The notes under the pieces are model-generated. The model worked only from the letters and a program-made list of their open reading frames with translations. It had not been told where the DNA came from and did no database searches. The position numbers and the translations under genes were made by a program. From Lautropia sp. (GTDB lineage Bacteria > Pseudomonadota > Gammaproteobacteria > Burkholderiales > Burkholderiaceae_E), in contig JAUNLD010000025.1 in the NCBI GenBank assembly GCA_030532425.1, forward strand, positions 1 to 38,303: a stretch of 38,303 nucleotides of DNA, in the 5' to 3' direction. Shown piece after piece: positions 26,424-35,110 of the stretch (the stretch's first letter is position 1; each line of letters starts with the position of its first letter).

Positions 26424-26819
26424 TCAGGCCTGGGCGGGCGCCTCGGCCTTGGCGGCCTGCGTGCGGGCCGGCAGCTTTTCCTTGATGCGGGCCTTCTTGC
26501 CGGAGAGCTTGCGCAGGTAGTACAGCTTGGCACGGCGCACGTCACCACGGCGCTTGACCTCGACACCGGCGATCAGCGGCGAGTACAGCTGGAAGGTCCG
26601 CTCGACACCCTCGCCCGAGGAGATCTTACGCACCGTGAAGGCGCTGTTCAGGCCACGGTTGCGCTTGGCGATCACCACGCCTTCGTAGACCTGCACACGC
26701 TTGCGGTTGCCTTCCACCACGTTGACCGACACGGCCACCGTGTCACCCGGCGCAAAAGCCGGAATGGTCTTGCCCAGGCGGGCGATCTCTTCCTGTTCGA
26801 GTTGGGCGATCAGATTCAT
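26424..26819 (-). CDS. rplS: 50S ribosomal protein L19
   Basis: 131 residues; located at the 30S-50S interface. [61 protein letters not shown] and [20 protein letters not shown] are all typical. The C-terminal about 15 residues ([14 protein letters not shown]) are an Ala-rich tail beyond the usual end. GGAG lies seven bases before the start. Fourth gene of the rpsP operon, 292 bp after trmD, an unusually wide gap for this operon. Confidence 0.98.
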   Translation of the reverse strand: MNLIAQLEQEEIARLGKTIPAFAPGDTVAVSVNVVEGNRKRVQVYEGVVIAKRNRGLNSAFTVRKISSGEGVERTFQLYSPLIAGVEVKRRGDVRRAKLYYLRKLSGKKARIKEKLPARTQAAKAEAPAQA

Positions 26820-27111
26820 CAGACACTCCAGAGCATCATGGCCGGGCCTTGTTGTTGGAAAAGCCCTGCACGCAGACCCGTACCCTACGCTGGCCGACGA
26901 TCATCGCCCAGCGCCAGGCACCTGCCGCCGGGCGTACCCGTCAGAGGATGCGGTTGAAAACCCTGGATGATAGCACACCGGCCTGGGAAAGTCCGTCGGA
27001 CCTGCGCTCTCACCTGTACCGCCCCGGCCACTTTTCCGGGCCGGGTCAGGAGCGCCGGCACGAGCTTCCGGCCCAGCCAAGCACCACACCGGCCCTTGCC
27101 GACAACAAGAC

Positions 27112-27993
27112 TCAGCCGCCCCGGGGATCGCGCCGCCGCGGTGCCAACGCCACGGCCGGCGCCGGCGCAGCAGCCAGCAGCTCGGGCCGTTTGGCCGCCG
27201 TGGCCTCGCGCGCGCGGGCCTGCCGCCAGGCGTCGATCTCGCGGTGGTTGCCCGAGAGCAGCACCGCCGGCACCGCCGGACCGACACCTTCCGGCAAGCC
27301 GGGCAGATGCTCGGGACGGGTGTAATGCGGGCAATCCAGCAAGCCGTCTTCAAAAGAATCCTGCGTGGCCGATTCGCCGTGATTCAGCACTCCCGGCAGC
27401 AGCCGCACCACCGCATCCAGCAGCAGCATTGCCGGCAGCTCGCCGCCGGACACCACAAAGTCACCCATCGAGATTTCCTCATCGACCTCGGCATCCAGAA
27501 AACGCTGGTCGATGGCCTCGTAGCGTCCACACAGCAGGATCGCCCCCGGTGAGGCCGCCAGCGCCCGCGCCCGTGGCTGGGCAAAGGGCCTGCCTTGCGG
27601 CGACAGGTAGATCAGCGGCAGCGGCGGCCGCCCCTCCCGCTCCCGCGTCTGCCGGATCGCCTGCACGCAGCGCAACAGCGGCTCGGCCAGCATCACCATG
27701 CCGGGGCCACCCCCATAGGGACGGTCATCCACCCGACGGTAATTGTCGAAGGTGAAGTCACGCGGATTCCAGCAGCGCAGCCGGTAGGCCGGCGCACGTC
27801 CACGGCCGGCTGGCCGTGGCTCCGGCTGGGGCTGGGGCTGGGTGTGCGATGCGGTGTGTGCCGCCCAGCGCGCGGCTTCGGCCGGCAACTCGTCGGCAGG
27901 CGGCCGCACGCATTCTCCGGCGCGTCCCACCACCCCATAGGGCGCCATCGCCTCGATCAGGTCCGGGAAAATCGTGATGATTTCAAAATCCAT
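27112..27993 (-). CDS. trmD: tRNA (guanine-N1)-methyltransferase TrmD with an N-terminal insertion
   Basis: Methylates G37 of tRNAs with SAM, preventing +1 frameshifts. 293 residues. SPOUT knot motifs are intact: VDDRPYGGGPGMVM (88-101), YLSPQGRPFAQ, LLCGRYEAID, ISMGDFVVSGGELPAMLLLD, then DSFEDGLLDCPHYTRPE and VLLSGNHREIDAWR. Between GVVGRA and WNPRDF, where E. coli has 10 residues, this protein has about 49: residues 26-74, rich in Ala, Pro, Gln, Arg and including QPQPQPEP. The C-terminal tail is shorter than in E. coli and Ala/Arg-rich. Third gene of the rpsP operon; no strong Shine-Dalgarno sequence. Confidence 0.95.
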   Translation of the reverse strand: MDFEIITIFPDLIEAMAPYGVVGRAGECVRPPADELPAEAARWAAHTASHTQPQPQPEPRPAGRGRAPAYRLRCWNPRDFTFDNYRRVDDRPYGGGPGMVMLAEPLLRCVQAIRQTREREGRPPLPLIYLSPQGRPFAQPRARALAASPGAILLCGRYEAIDQRFLDAEVDEEISMGDFVVSGGELPAMLLLDAVVRLLPGVLNHGESATQDSFEDGLLDCPHYTRPEHLPGLPEGVGPAVPAVLLSGNHREIDAWRQARAREATAAKRPELLAAAPAPAVALAPRRRDPRGG

Positions 27994-28138
27994 GACGGCT
28001 CAGAAGGCCTTGCCCCGACAACCCGCCCAGGCGAGCGGGCAGGCACATCGGCACGAGGACACCAGAACGGAGGGCGATGGGGGAACGATGGGACGACGGT
28101 GGGCGCCATCACCTGAGCCGGCCAGCGTACAAGCAGCC

Positions 28139-28726
28139 TCAGCGCCAGTCGGCAGCCCAGTCGACTCGGATCTGCCGCGCCGTCAGGTCGACATCCAGCA
28201 CGATCTCGCGGACGAAGGGAATCAGCAGGTCGTCGGCCAGCCGCAGCACCTGCTGCGCGCCATGATCGTCGACGGCAACGACCAGGCCCAGCCGCTGATC
28301 CTGCTGGCCGATGACCTCACAGCCGATCAGGTCGGCGTGATAGAACTCGTCGTCATCCGGCTGGGGAAAATCAGCCCGGTCGACCTGGATCTCGACCCCT
28401 TTCAGGGCCATCACCTGCTCGCGGCTTGGGGTGGGCGTGCCCTCGGGCCAGATCAGCTCGGCCACCAGCGCATCGCCCTGCGCGCGGCAGCGACGGCACT
28501 GCACCCGCAACGGCAGGGCCAGTGGGCGGGCGGGCGCCGGCAACGGCTTGCGAAGGGCTTGTGAAGCCGGCTCGGCCAGCGTCACCGGCTCGATCAGGCG
28601 CCAGCGACGGATGCGGCACAACACCGAGTCCGTCGCTGCGCTATAAGGCTCGATCTTCAGTGCCCCATGGACACCGTGACTGCCGCGAATCCGGCCGACG
28701 CTGATCCATTGCGGATCAGCCGTCAT
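28139..28726 (-). CDS. rimM: Ribosome maturation factor RimM
   Basis: Binds S19 and helps mature the 30S head. 195 residues. The N-terminal RimM barrel is ISVGRIRGSHGVHGALKIEP; the PRC barrel contains DDDEFYHADLIGCEVIG and ends LLIPFVREIVLDVDLTARQI. The N-domain includes an Ala/Pro-rich loop (about residues 50-70). I use ATG 28726, preceded by CAGGAAA; the open frame runs further upstream to 28804 but overlaps rpsP. Second gene of the operon. Confidence 0.95.
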   Translation of the reverse strand: MTADPQWISVGRIRGSHGVHGALKIEPYSAATDSVLCRIRRWRLIEPVTLAEPASQALRKPLPAPARPLALPLRVQCRRCRAQGDALVAELIWPEGTPTPSREQVMALKGVEIQVDRADFPQPDDDEFYHADLIGCEVIGQQDQRLGLVVAVDDHGAQQVLRLADDLLIPFVREIVLDVDLTARQIRVDWAADWR

Positions 28727-28751
28727 GCTGTTTCCTGCCGGGACAGAATGC

Positions 28752-29018
28752 TCAGGCGGCGGCCTGAGCAGCCTGCTGGCCCACTTTCTTGGCCAGACGG
28801 GCAACGCTCGGCGACAGCTGGGCGCCCTGCGACACCCAGTGCTCGACGCGGGCCAGGTCCAGGCGCAGGGCCTGGGTGTCCTTCTCGGACGCCACCGGGT
28901 TGTAGAAACCCAGGCGCTCGATGAAGCTGCCGTCGCGACGATTACGCTTGTCGGTCACGACGATATTGTAAAAAGGGCGCTTCTTGGAGCCACCGCGCGA
29001 AAGACGAACAACGACCAT
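28752..29018 (-). CDS. rpsP: 30S ribosomal protein S16
   Basis: 88 residues, early-binding protein of the 30S body. [20 protein letters not shown] and [13 protein letters not shown] are diagnostic. GGAG lies nine bases before the ATG at 29018. First gene of rpsP-rimM-trmD-rplS-nudix, transcribed from the promoter at 29089-29118. Confidence 0.98.
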   Translation of the reverse strand: MVVVRLSRGGSKKRPFYNIVVTDKRNRRDGSFIERLGFYNPVASEKDTQALRLDLARVEHWVSQGAQLSPSVARLAKKVGQQAAQAAA

Positions 29019-29088
29019 TGAGTATTTCTCCGACAGCTGACAGGCAAAAGCGCCGGCCAGCGGGATTCGCTTATGAAAGAAACTCTTG

Positions 29089-29118
29089 ATTGTATCCCTT
29101 CCGGCAGGCATTTGTCAT
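29089..29118 (-). promoter_or_regulatory. Promoter of the rpsP operon
   Basis: On the minus strand ATGACA (29118-29113), 18-base spacer, TACAAT (29094-29089). The predicted transcript start near 29082 gives a leader of about 64 bases before rpsP. Confidence 0.68.
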
Positions 29119-29816
29119 GCCGCACACGTCTTTTTCCTGCCTGACTGCTGCCCCTCCGATACCAGCCGCCAGATTCCGCCACCGGCCATCAGATACCCCC
29201 TGATGCCGGCACATCCCTGCCTCCCTGCCCCGAAGCGCCCTCCTCGTTTTCCCGCACAAGCCCCCCGAATATCCGCTTTCAGCCCCGGCGCTTGTGGTGG
29301 GCGCGACAGTCTGCCCCGCACTCATCGGGCCATCAGTGGCTGAAATGGGACAAAATGGTTAATCTTGTTCCTATCGACATCCGGGAATCCGGGGCGGGAA
29401 CCTTCAGCCGCTTCGCCTCCCGGCTTCGTGTTGCTCAGCGTATCCCTAGGCGCTTGGGCAGCAGACATCGCGATGGCGAAATGGGCCCCACCGAGCACGG
29501 TCCGCGCCCGATTCACAGCCCCTGCCAGGCCATGGGGCAGGAAGCGGGCGCCCCCGGCGGCGGATCGGGCAGCCGATTTGCAGCCGCGCATCGCCTGCCG
29601 CCCTGGCTTCAGGTCTCCTGAACCCGTCCTTGCGGCGGCCCTGCCCATGACCGGCATGGCCGGCACAGTGTTTTCGTGCGCCTGCCTCAAACGGCGCCCG
29701 GACGCGCCGCTCCGTCCCGGTCCGGTCACGACAGCCCGTCCGGCATGGCCCTCCCCCGCACGACGGCGTTCAGGAGATCCCGGTCACGGCCGGGACATGG
29801 GCGGCTTGAGGCCTGC
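29119..29816. other. Long intergenic region between rpsP and the PaeA-like gene
   Basis: About 700 bp without a supported gene. Open frames exist on both strands, but their translations are Arg/Pro/Ala-rich and resemble no protein I know. A lower-GC patch at about 29335-29375 (gggacaaaatggttaatct) is the likeliest place for a promoter of the downstream gene; no consensus pair is certain. Confidence 0.55.
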
Positions 29817-31181
29817 ATGTCGCTTCGGAGCCTTCCCTTGGATTTTTCACCTGCCCAACAACTGTTCATCCTGCTGCTGCTTCTGCTGAGCAGCGCCTTC
29901 TTCTCGGCTGCCGAGATCTCGATTGCCGCCTCGCGTCAGATCAAGCTGAAGGTACTGGCCGACGAAGGCGACGAACGGGCCAAAGCGATCATGGCCCTGC
30001 AGACCCGACCCGGCCAGTTCGTCACGGCCGTGCAGATCGGCATCAACGCCGTCATCCTGCTGGCCGGTGCCGTCGGCGATGCCGCCCTCAGCCCCACCTT
30101 CCAGGACTGGATCGGCCTGTTCTACCGGGGACCAGGGGTCGAACCGGCGGCCACGGCACTGTCCTTCCTGGTCGTCACCGGCTCTTTCGTGCTCTTTGCC
30201 GACCTGCTGCCCAAGCGTCTGGCGATGATCGCCCCGGAGAAGCTGGCGCTGCACATGGTGCGGCCGATGCGCTTCTGCATCACGTTGTTCAAGCCGATGG
30301 TCTGGATCTTCAACACCCTGGCCGACCGGCTGATCTCGCTGTTTGGCCTGCCGGCCCAACGCAGTGACGAAGTCACTTTCGACGACATCTCGGCCGTGGT
30401 GGATGCCGGTGCCCAGGCAGGCGTGCTGCCCGACACCGAATACCACCTGATCGAGAACGTCTTCGAGCTGGAATCCCGTCTGGTCTCGTCGGCCATGACC
30501 ACGCGGGAAAGCATCGCCTATCTCACCCTCCAGGAAACCGAGCAGGAGCTGCGCGAGCAGATCGCCCAGCTCACCCATTCGCGCTTTCTGGTCTGCGACG
30601 AGGAAATCGACCGCATCGTCGGCTATGTCGAATCGAAGGACCTGCTCTCGCGCATCCTCAACAACGAGCCCCTGACACTCAAGGGCGCCCCGTGGGTCAA
30701 GCCCGTGCTGACCATCCCCGATTCGCTGACGCTTTCGGAAATGCTGAGCCAGTTCCGCGCCAGCCGCGAGGATATCGCCATCGTGCTGAACGAGTACGCC
30801 CTGGTGGTGGGCCTCATCACGCTGAAGGACGTGATGAGCACCGTGATGGGCGATCTGGTCAACGACAACCAGCGCCAGATCGTGCCGCGCGACAACGACA
30901 GCTGGCTGATGGATGGGCTGACACCAGTGGAAAGCGTGCTGCGCGTGCTCGACATCGAGGAGCTGCCCGAAGACAGCAACTACGAGACGCTGGCCGGCTT
31001 CATGATGTACAGCCTGCGGCGGATGCCGAAGCTGACCGACACCGTCACCTTTGCCGGTTACAAGTTCGAGGTGGTCGACATCGACCACCACCGCATCGAT
31101 CAGCTGCTGGTCACGCGCCTGGGCGCTCACGACACCATCACGGCCCCCACCACGCAGCCCGCCGACGGCCCGGACGCCTGA
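29817..31181 (+). CDS. paeA: CNNM-CBS-CorC_HlyC transmembrane protein, PaeA (YtfL)-like
   Basis: 454 residues, aligned from memory almost end to end with E. coli YtfL/PaeA, reported as a cadaverine and putrescine exporter. The CNNM membrane domain covers about 10-190 (SSAFFSAAEISIAASRQIKL, LFADLLPKRLAMIAPE); two CBS repeats follow (about 205-335, ENVFELESRLVSSAMTTRE, FLVCDEEIDRIVGYVESKDL, EYALVVGLITLKDVMSTVMG). A CorC_HlyC domain ends the protein (about 350-435, DGLTPVESVLRVLDIEELPE, FAGYKFEVVDIDHHRIDQLL). Transport of polyamines here is an inference from this similarity. GAGG lies seven bases before the ATG. Single gene with a hairpin directly after its stop. Confidence 0.88.
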   Translation: MSLRSLPLDFSPAQQLFILLLLLLSSAFFSAAEISIAASRQIKLKVLADEGDERAKAIMALQTRPGQFVTAVQIGINAVILLAGAVGDAALSPTFQDWIGLFYRGPGVEPAATALSFLVVTGSFVLFADLLPKRLAMIAPEKLALHMVRPMRFCITLFKPMVWIFNTLADRLISLFGLPAQRSDEVTFDDISAVVDAGAQAGVLPDTEYHLIENVFELESRLVSSAMTTRESIAYLTLQETEQELREQIAQLTHSRFLVCDEEIDRIVGYVESKDLLSRILNNEPLTLKGAPWVKPVLTIPDSLTLSEMLSQFRASREDIAIVLNEYALVVGLITLKDVMSTVMGDLVNDNQRQIVPRDNDSWLMDGLTPVESVLRVLDIEELPEDSNYETLAGFMMYSLRRMPKLTDTVTFAGYKFEVVDIDHHRIDQLLVTRLGAHDTITAPTTQPADGPDA

Positions 31182-31227
31182 GTCCCGGCCGTCCTGACTG
31201 AAGAAGCCGGCTCTACCCGGCCGGGAC
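31182..31227. terminator. Inverted repeat directly after the PaeA-like gene
   Basis: GTCCCGGCCG (31182-31191) and CGGCCGGGAC (31218-31227): a perfect 10-bp stem with a 26-base loop that itself contains AGCCGGCT. It starts with the very next base after the stop codon. No T run. Confidence 0.5.
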
Positions 31228-31284
31228 GCGGCGCCCCGCCCAGCGCAGAGTGAAGCGGTGGCCTGTCGGGCAGTGCCGCCGGCC

Positions 31285-31301
31285 CGGGGGCGCTGCCCCC
31301 G
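31285..31301. terminator. Hairpin after the exported DUF4124-like gene
   Basis: CGGGGGC-GCT-GCCCCCG, 7-bp perfect stem with a three-base loop, 30 bp beyond the stop of the minus-strand gene. No T run. Confidence 0.45.
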
Positions 31302-31330
31302 TCCGCGTGGAACCGGGCCGCCGAGGCCGG

Positions 31331-31903
31331 TCAGCGCACCACCACAGGATGCGCCACGAAGCCACTGCTGAGGAAGGGTGCTCCCCGGCCATTGACGGCC
31401 CCCGGCGAGCTGCGGTAGACGCCATCGCCCACCCGCGGCAGCGGCAACAGCGGCGGATGAGCGTAGCCCCCCATGGCCGTGACGTGGTTGTTCACCTGGG
31501 TACCGCCGGCTGCGGCGCGCAGCAGCCGATCGAGCTGCGCCTCACGCTCCTGCATGGCACGGATGGCCAGGCGGTCGGTGTAGCGCTGCTCGAAGGCACG
31601 CGACTGGGCAGCCCAGCTGGCGCGTTCGGCTTCCAGCGCCGCGGCCGACGGCGCATCCGGCAGGCGGTAATCCTGGGCACGGCTGTGGGCAGCACCGGCC
31701 TCGGGCCTGTCGCCAAACACCACCGATCCATCTGCCATGCGGGACTGATAGACCCGGGTCACGCTGTCGGCCTGGGCCGGCGTGGCCAGCAGCGCCGACC
31801 CCAGCAGGACGGTCACACACGACAGCATCACGACGGGCAGGCGAGCACGCACCCCGACAACAGCCCCGGCCTGAGGCCGACCTACATCGATGCTCGAATT
31901 CAT
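31331..31903 (-). CDS. Exported protein with a DUF4124-like N-terminal segment
   Basis: 190 residues. Residues 22-41 form a hydrophobic signal segment with a likely signal-peptidase I site after ATPAQA (about residue 45). Then VTRVYQSRMADGSVVFGDRP resembles the short DUF4124 module (Y-x-x-x-x-x-DG-x-x-x-F-x-DxP) of proteobacterial periplasmic proteins of unknown role. A helical, possibly coiled-coil stretch follows (about 82-125, ALEAERASWAAQSRAFEQRY, AMQEREAQLDRLLR) and then a Pro/Gly-rich tail. GAGG lies seven bases before ATG 31903. It is convergent with the PaeA-like gene. Function unknown. Confidence 0.8.
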   Translation of the reverse strand: MNSSIDVGRPQAGAVVGVRARLPVVMLSCVTVLLGSALLATPAQADSVTRVYQSRMADGSVVFGDRPEAGAAHSRAQDYRLPDAPSAAALEAERASWAAQSRAFEQRYTDRLAIRAMQEREAQLDRLLRAAAGGTQVNNHVTAMGGYAHPPLLPLPRVGDGVYRSSPGAVNGRGAPFLSSGFVAHPVVVR

Positions 31904-32102
31904 TTCAACCTCTTTTCTGACGAAAGGCGCACCAGACGGCACCCGTGGCGCCATTCTTCATCCGGGCCGCGAAAGACCGCAAGCAATACGCCACGACTAT
32001 CGAGAAAACGTCGGTTGATTTCACAGCAGACCGACAAAGCGCACGGCCCGATGTAAAGGGTCGCGAATACCGCCCTGATCCCGGCGGGATGCTGGACCGC
32101 TT

Positions 32103-33038
32103 TCAGCCCAGCTTCGCCACCAGTTCGGGCACCGCCTCGAACAGGTCAGCCACCAGGCCGTAATCGGACACGGCAAAGATCGGAGCTTCGGGATCCTTGT
32201 TGATGGCCACCACCACCTTGCTGTCCTGCATGCCGGCGGTGTGCTGGATGGCCCCCGAGATGCCGATGGCGAAATAGAGCTGCGGTGCCACCACCTTGCC
32301 CGTCTGCCCCACCTGCCAGTCATTGGGGGCATAGCCGGCATCCACGGCCGCGCGCGAGGCGCCCAGGGCCGCGCCAAAACGGTCGGCCAGCGGCTCCAGC
32401 ACCTCACGGAACTTCTCGGCGCTGCCCAGTGCCCGGCCCCCGGCCACCACCACCTGGGCAGCCCCCAGCTCGGGCCGCCCATCATCCACACGCTCCATGC
32501 CCACCCGTTCGGGCTGCCGGCCCACCGGTGCGGCCGGCACGGCGTCGGTGGCCGCGGCGCCCCCCTCGGCCGCCACCGGATCGAAACTGGTGGCACGCAC
32601 CGTCAGCACCTTGGTCGGGTCGGTCGCCTGCACGGTGGCGATGGCATTGCCGGCGTAGAACGGACGCTGGAAGGTGTCGGCCGAGTCGATCGCGGTCACA
32701 TCCGACACCTGGGCCACGTCCAGCAGCGCAGCCACCCGCGGCATCAGCGCCTTGCCCCTGGCCGTGGCGGGCGCCACCAGATGGGTGTAGCCGTCCGCCA
32801 GCGCCACCACCTGCGCTGCCACACCTTCGGGCAGCTGGGCAGCCAGCGCGGCGTCATCCACCACCTTCACACGGGCCACGCCCGCCACCCGGGCGGCCGC
32901 CTCGGCCACCGGCCCCACACCATGGCCTGCCACCAGCAGGTGGACGTCACCCCCCAGACGGGCCGCCGCCCCCACCGCATGCAGGGTTGCCCGATGCAGC
33001 GTGGCGTTGTCATGTTCTGCAATAACCAGGGTTGTCAT
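32103..33038 (-). CDS. etfA: Electron transfer flavoprotein alpha subunit
   Basis: Carries FAD and passes electrons from acyl-CoA and other dehydrogenases to the ETF-ubiquinone oxidoreductase. 311 residues. The N-terminal domain resembles EtfB; the C-terminal FAD domain holds [20 protein letters not shown] (about 246-265), [20 protein letters not shown] and [18 protein letters not shown] is well placed before the ATG, 35 bases after etfB, so the two form an operon. Confidence 0.97.
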   Translation of the reverse strand: MTTLVIAEHDNATLHRATLHAVGAAARLGGDVHLLVAGHGVGPVAEAAARVAGVARVKVVDDAALAAQLPEGVAAQVVALADGYTHLVAPATARGKALMPRVAALLDVAQVSDVTAIDSADTFQRPFYAGNAIATVQATDPTKVLTVRATSFDPVAAEGGAAATDAVPAAPVGRQPERVGMERVDDGRPELGAAQVVVAGGRALGSAEKFREVLEPLADRFGAALGASRAAVDAGYAPNDWQVGQTGKVVAPQLYFAIGISGAIQHTAGMQDSKVVVAINKDPEAPIFAVSDYGLVADLFEAVPELVAKLG

Positions 33039-33073
33039 GAGATCACTCCTTGTTGTCGTTGTGCCCGATCGGA

Positions 33074-33823
33074 TCAGATGACCCTGGCTTCGTTCTTCAG
33101 TTTCTCAAGCAGCTCGTCGACGCTGCCCACCCGCACCCCGGCGTGATGCACCTGTGGCTCGCTGACCTTGAGCGTGCGCAGGCGCGGTGCCGGGTCCACG
33201 CCCAGATCTGCCGGGCTGAGTTTGTCGAGCGGCTTCTTCTTGGCCTTCATGATGTTGGGCAGCGTCACGTAGCGCGGCTCGTTCAGGCGCAGATCGGCAC
33301 TGATGACGGCCGGCAGCGGCATGCGGACCGTCTCGACCCCGCCGTCGACCTCGCGGGCCACCGTCACCTGCCCATCGCTCACCTCCACCTTCGAGGCAAA
33401 GACACCCTGCGGCACGTCCAGCAAGGCCGCCAGCATCTGCCCCACCTGATTGGCATCGTCGTCGATGGCCTGCTTGCCCAGCAACAGCAGCGCGGCCGAC
33501 TCGCGCGCCTGCACGGCCGCCAGCAGCTTGGCCACGGCCAGTGGCTGCAACTCGGCATCGGTCTCGACCAGGATCGCCCGGTCAGCCCCGATCGCCATCG
33601 CCGTGCGCAGGGTTTCCTGGCTGGCCGCGGTACCGCACGACACCGCCACCACTTCGGTGGCCACGCCCTTTTCCTTCAGCCGCACGGCCTCTTCCACGGC
33701 AATCTCGTCGAAGGGATTCATCGACATCTTGACGTTGGCGATGTCGACGCCCGTGCCATCGCCCCTGACCCGGACCTTGATGTTGTGATCGACGACCCGC
33801 TTGACTGCTACCAGAACTTTCAT
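33074..33823 (-). CDS. etfB: Electron transfer flavoprotein beta subunit
   Basis: AMP-binding partner of EtfA. 249 residues. [59 protein letters not shown] and the ETFB signature region [20 protein letters not shown] are all present. The recognition loop region [20 protein letters not shown] is of the common type seen in fatty-acid oxidation ETFs. First gene of the etfBA unit. Confidence 0.97.
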   Translation of the reverse strand: MKVLVAVKRVVDHNIKVRVRGDGTGVDIANVKMSMNPFDEIAVEEAVRLKEKGVATEVVAVSCGTAASQETLRTAMAIGADRAILVETDAELQPLAVAKLLAAVQARESAALLLLGKQAIDDDANQVGQMLAALLDVPQGVFASKVEVSDGQVTVAREVDGGVETVRMPLPAVISADLRLNEPRYVTLPNIMKAKKKPLDKLSPADLGVDPAPRLRTLKVSEPQVHHAGVRVGSVDELLEKLKNEARVI

Positions 33824-34177
33824 GTGGCTGACCCGAAGATGGAATGACGGAATCCGGGGCGCCGGACATCACCGGTGCGGTGAACCCCCGGTGCACCCCC
33901 TGTGCCCGCGTGCATCCGGCACGACGGGAAGCGGTGTACTGACGGCCGTTCAGACAGCGCCAGCGTGATCCAGTTGACGGGATGCGCCCCTTTTTTGCAG
34001 GCACCATTATAAGAGCGCACCGGGCAGCGTTCCGCATCGCCGCAATGGCCCCGGGGCTGCGCCCGGCGGCCGGCGGCGTCTGCCTCCCGGCCCTGGCCAA
34101 CCGGCCGTCGGCCGAAGCACCCGTGCTGCCCCCTGGCCCACTACCATCGCCCGCACCCCAACCCAGCCGCTTCCGTC
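33824..34177. other. Divergent region between etfB and moxR
   Basis: 354 bp, no gene. On the minus strand a perfect TATAAT (34011-34006) is the likely -10 of etfBA. A moxR promoter was not identified. Confidence 0.55.
34006..34011 (-). promoter_or_regulatory. Probable -10 element of etfBA
   Basis: Minus-strand TATAAT within TCTTATAATGG; the -35 region at normal spacing (GGAAC) is poor, so an activator may be needed. The leader would be about 175 bases. Confidence 0.42.
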
Positions 34178-35101
34178 ATGCTGCAAAAGATCCAGGATGT
34201 CGCCATGCAGATCGGTGCCGTCGTCACCGGCAAGCCCCTGCAGATCCGCCTGGCCCTCGCCTGCCTGTTTGCACGCGGCCACCTGCTGCTCGAAGACCTG
34301 CCCGGCGTCGGCAAGACCACCCTCGCCCACACGCTAGCCCGCTCGCTGGGGCTTGAATTCAAGCGCATCCAGTTCACCAACGACCTGCTGCCGGCCGACA
34401 TCACCGGCTCCACCGTCTACCAGCGTCACGAACAGCGCTTCACCTTCATGCCGGGGCCGGTGTTCACGCAGATGCTGCTGGCCGACGAGATCAACCGTGC
34501 CACCCCCAAATCCCAGAGTGCCCTGCTCGAAGCGATGGAAGAACGCCAGGTGTCGGTCGAAGGCGTGGCCCACCGACTGCCCGATCCCTTCTTCGTCATC
34601 GCCACCCAGAATCCGCAGGACCAGATCGGCACCTTCCCGCTGCCCGAATCGCAGCTGGACCGCTTCCTGATGTGCGTCGAGCTGGGCTATCCCGACCCGA
34701 AATCCGAGCGTGCCCTCCTCGAAGGCCGCGACCGGCGCGAATGGCTGCAGACGCTGGAGCCGATCCTCTCCCCCGCCGATCTGCTCGCCATTCAGCAGGC
34801 GGTGCGCGAGGTCAAGGCCCAGGGGCCGCTCATCGATTACGTGCAGAACCTGCTCACCCAGTCGCGGCGCGATTCGATGTTTGCCGAAGGCCTCAGCCCG
34901 CGTGCCGGCCTGGGCCTGCTGCGCGCGGCCCGGGCATGGGCACTGCTGGATGGCCGCAACCACGTGCTGCCCGACGACGTGCAGGCCGTGCTGCTGCCCG
35001 TGGCCGGCCATCGCCTCAAGCCCGCCCGCGGTGCGGCCACCAACCGCCGCGCCCGCGCCGACATGGTGGCGGAGCTTCTCAAGGCCGTCGCCGTCCCCTG
35101 A
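34178..35101 (+). CDS. MoxR family AAA+ ATPase
   Basis: 307-residue AAA+ chaperone-like ATPase. Walker A GVGKTT at 43-48, Walker B MLLADEINRA at about 99-108, sensor 1 VIATQNPQD, and the arginine-finger region PESQLDRFLM. The lid domain ends with the GLSPRAGLGLLRAARAWALL motif of MoxR proteins. First of a three-gene unit with a DUF58 protein and a transglutaminase-like membrane protein, a widespread arrangement; such ATPases are thought to help assemble or activate partners with VWA or DUF58 domains. No Shine-Dalgarno sequence before the ATG. Confidence 0.95.
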   Translation: MLQKIQDVAMQIGAVVTGKPLQIRLALACLFARGHLLLEDLPGVGKTTLAHTLARSLGLEFKRIQFTNDLLPADITGSTVYQRHEQRFTFMPGPVFTQMLLADEINRATPKSQSALLEAMEERQVSVEGVAHRLPDPFFVIATQNPQDQIGTFPLPESQLDRFLMCVELGYPDPKSERALLEGRDRREWLQTLEPILSPADLLAIQQAVREVKAQGPLIDYVQNLLTQSRRDSMFAEGLSPRAGLGLLRAARAWALLDGRNHVLPDDVQAVLLPVAGHRLKPARGAATNRRARADMVAELLKAVAVP

Positions 35102-35110
35102 CGTCCATCG

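Noticed and set aside
29322-29729. 135-codon minus-strand open frame in the rpsP-PaeA gap
   Set aside because: No ribosome site, no similarity to a known protein, composition like other non-coding GC-rich frames here.
33974-34011. Plus-strand moxR promoter (TTGACG with a downstream TTATAA)
   Set aside because: Spacing of 27 bases is too long for sigma-70; the TATAAT reads better on the minus strand for etfBA.
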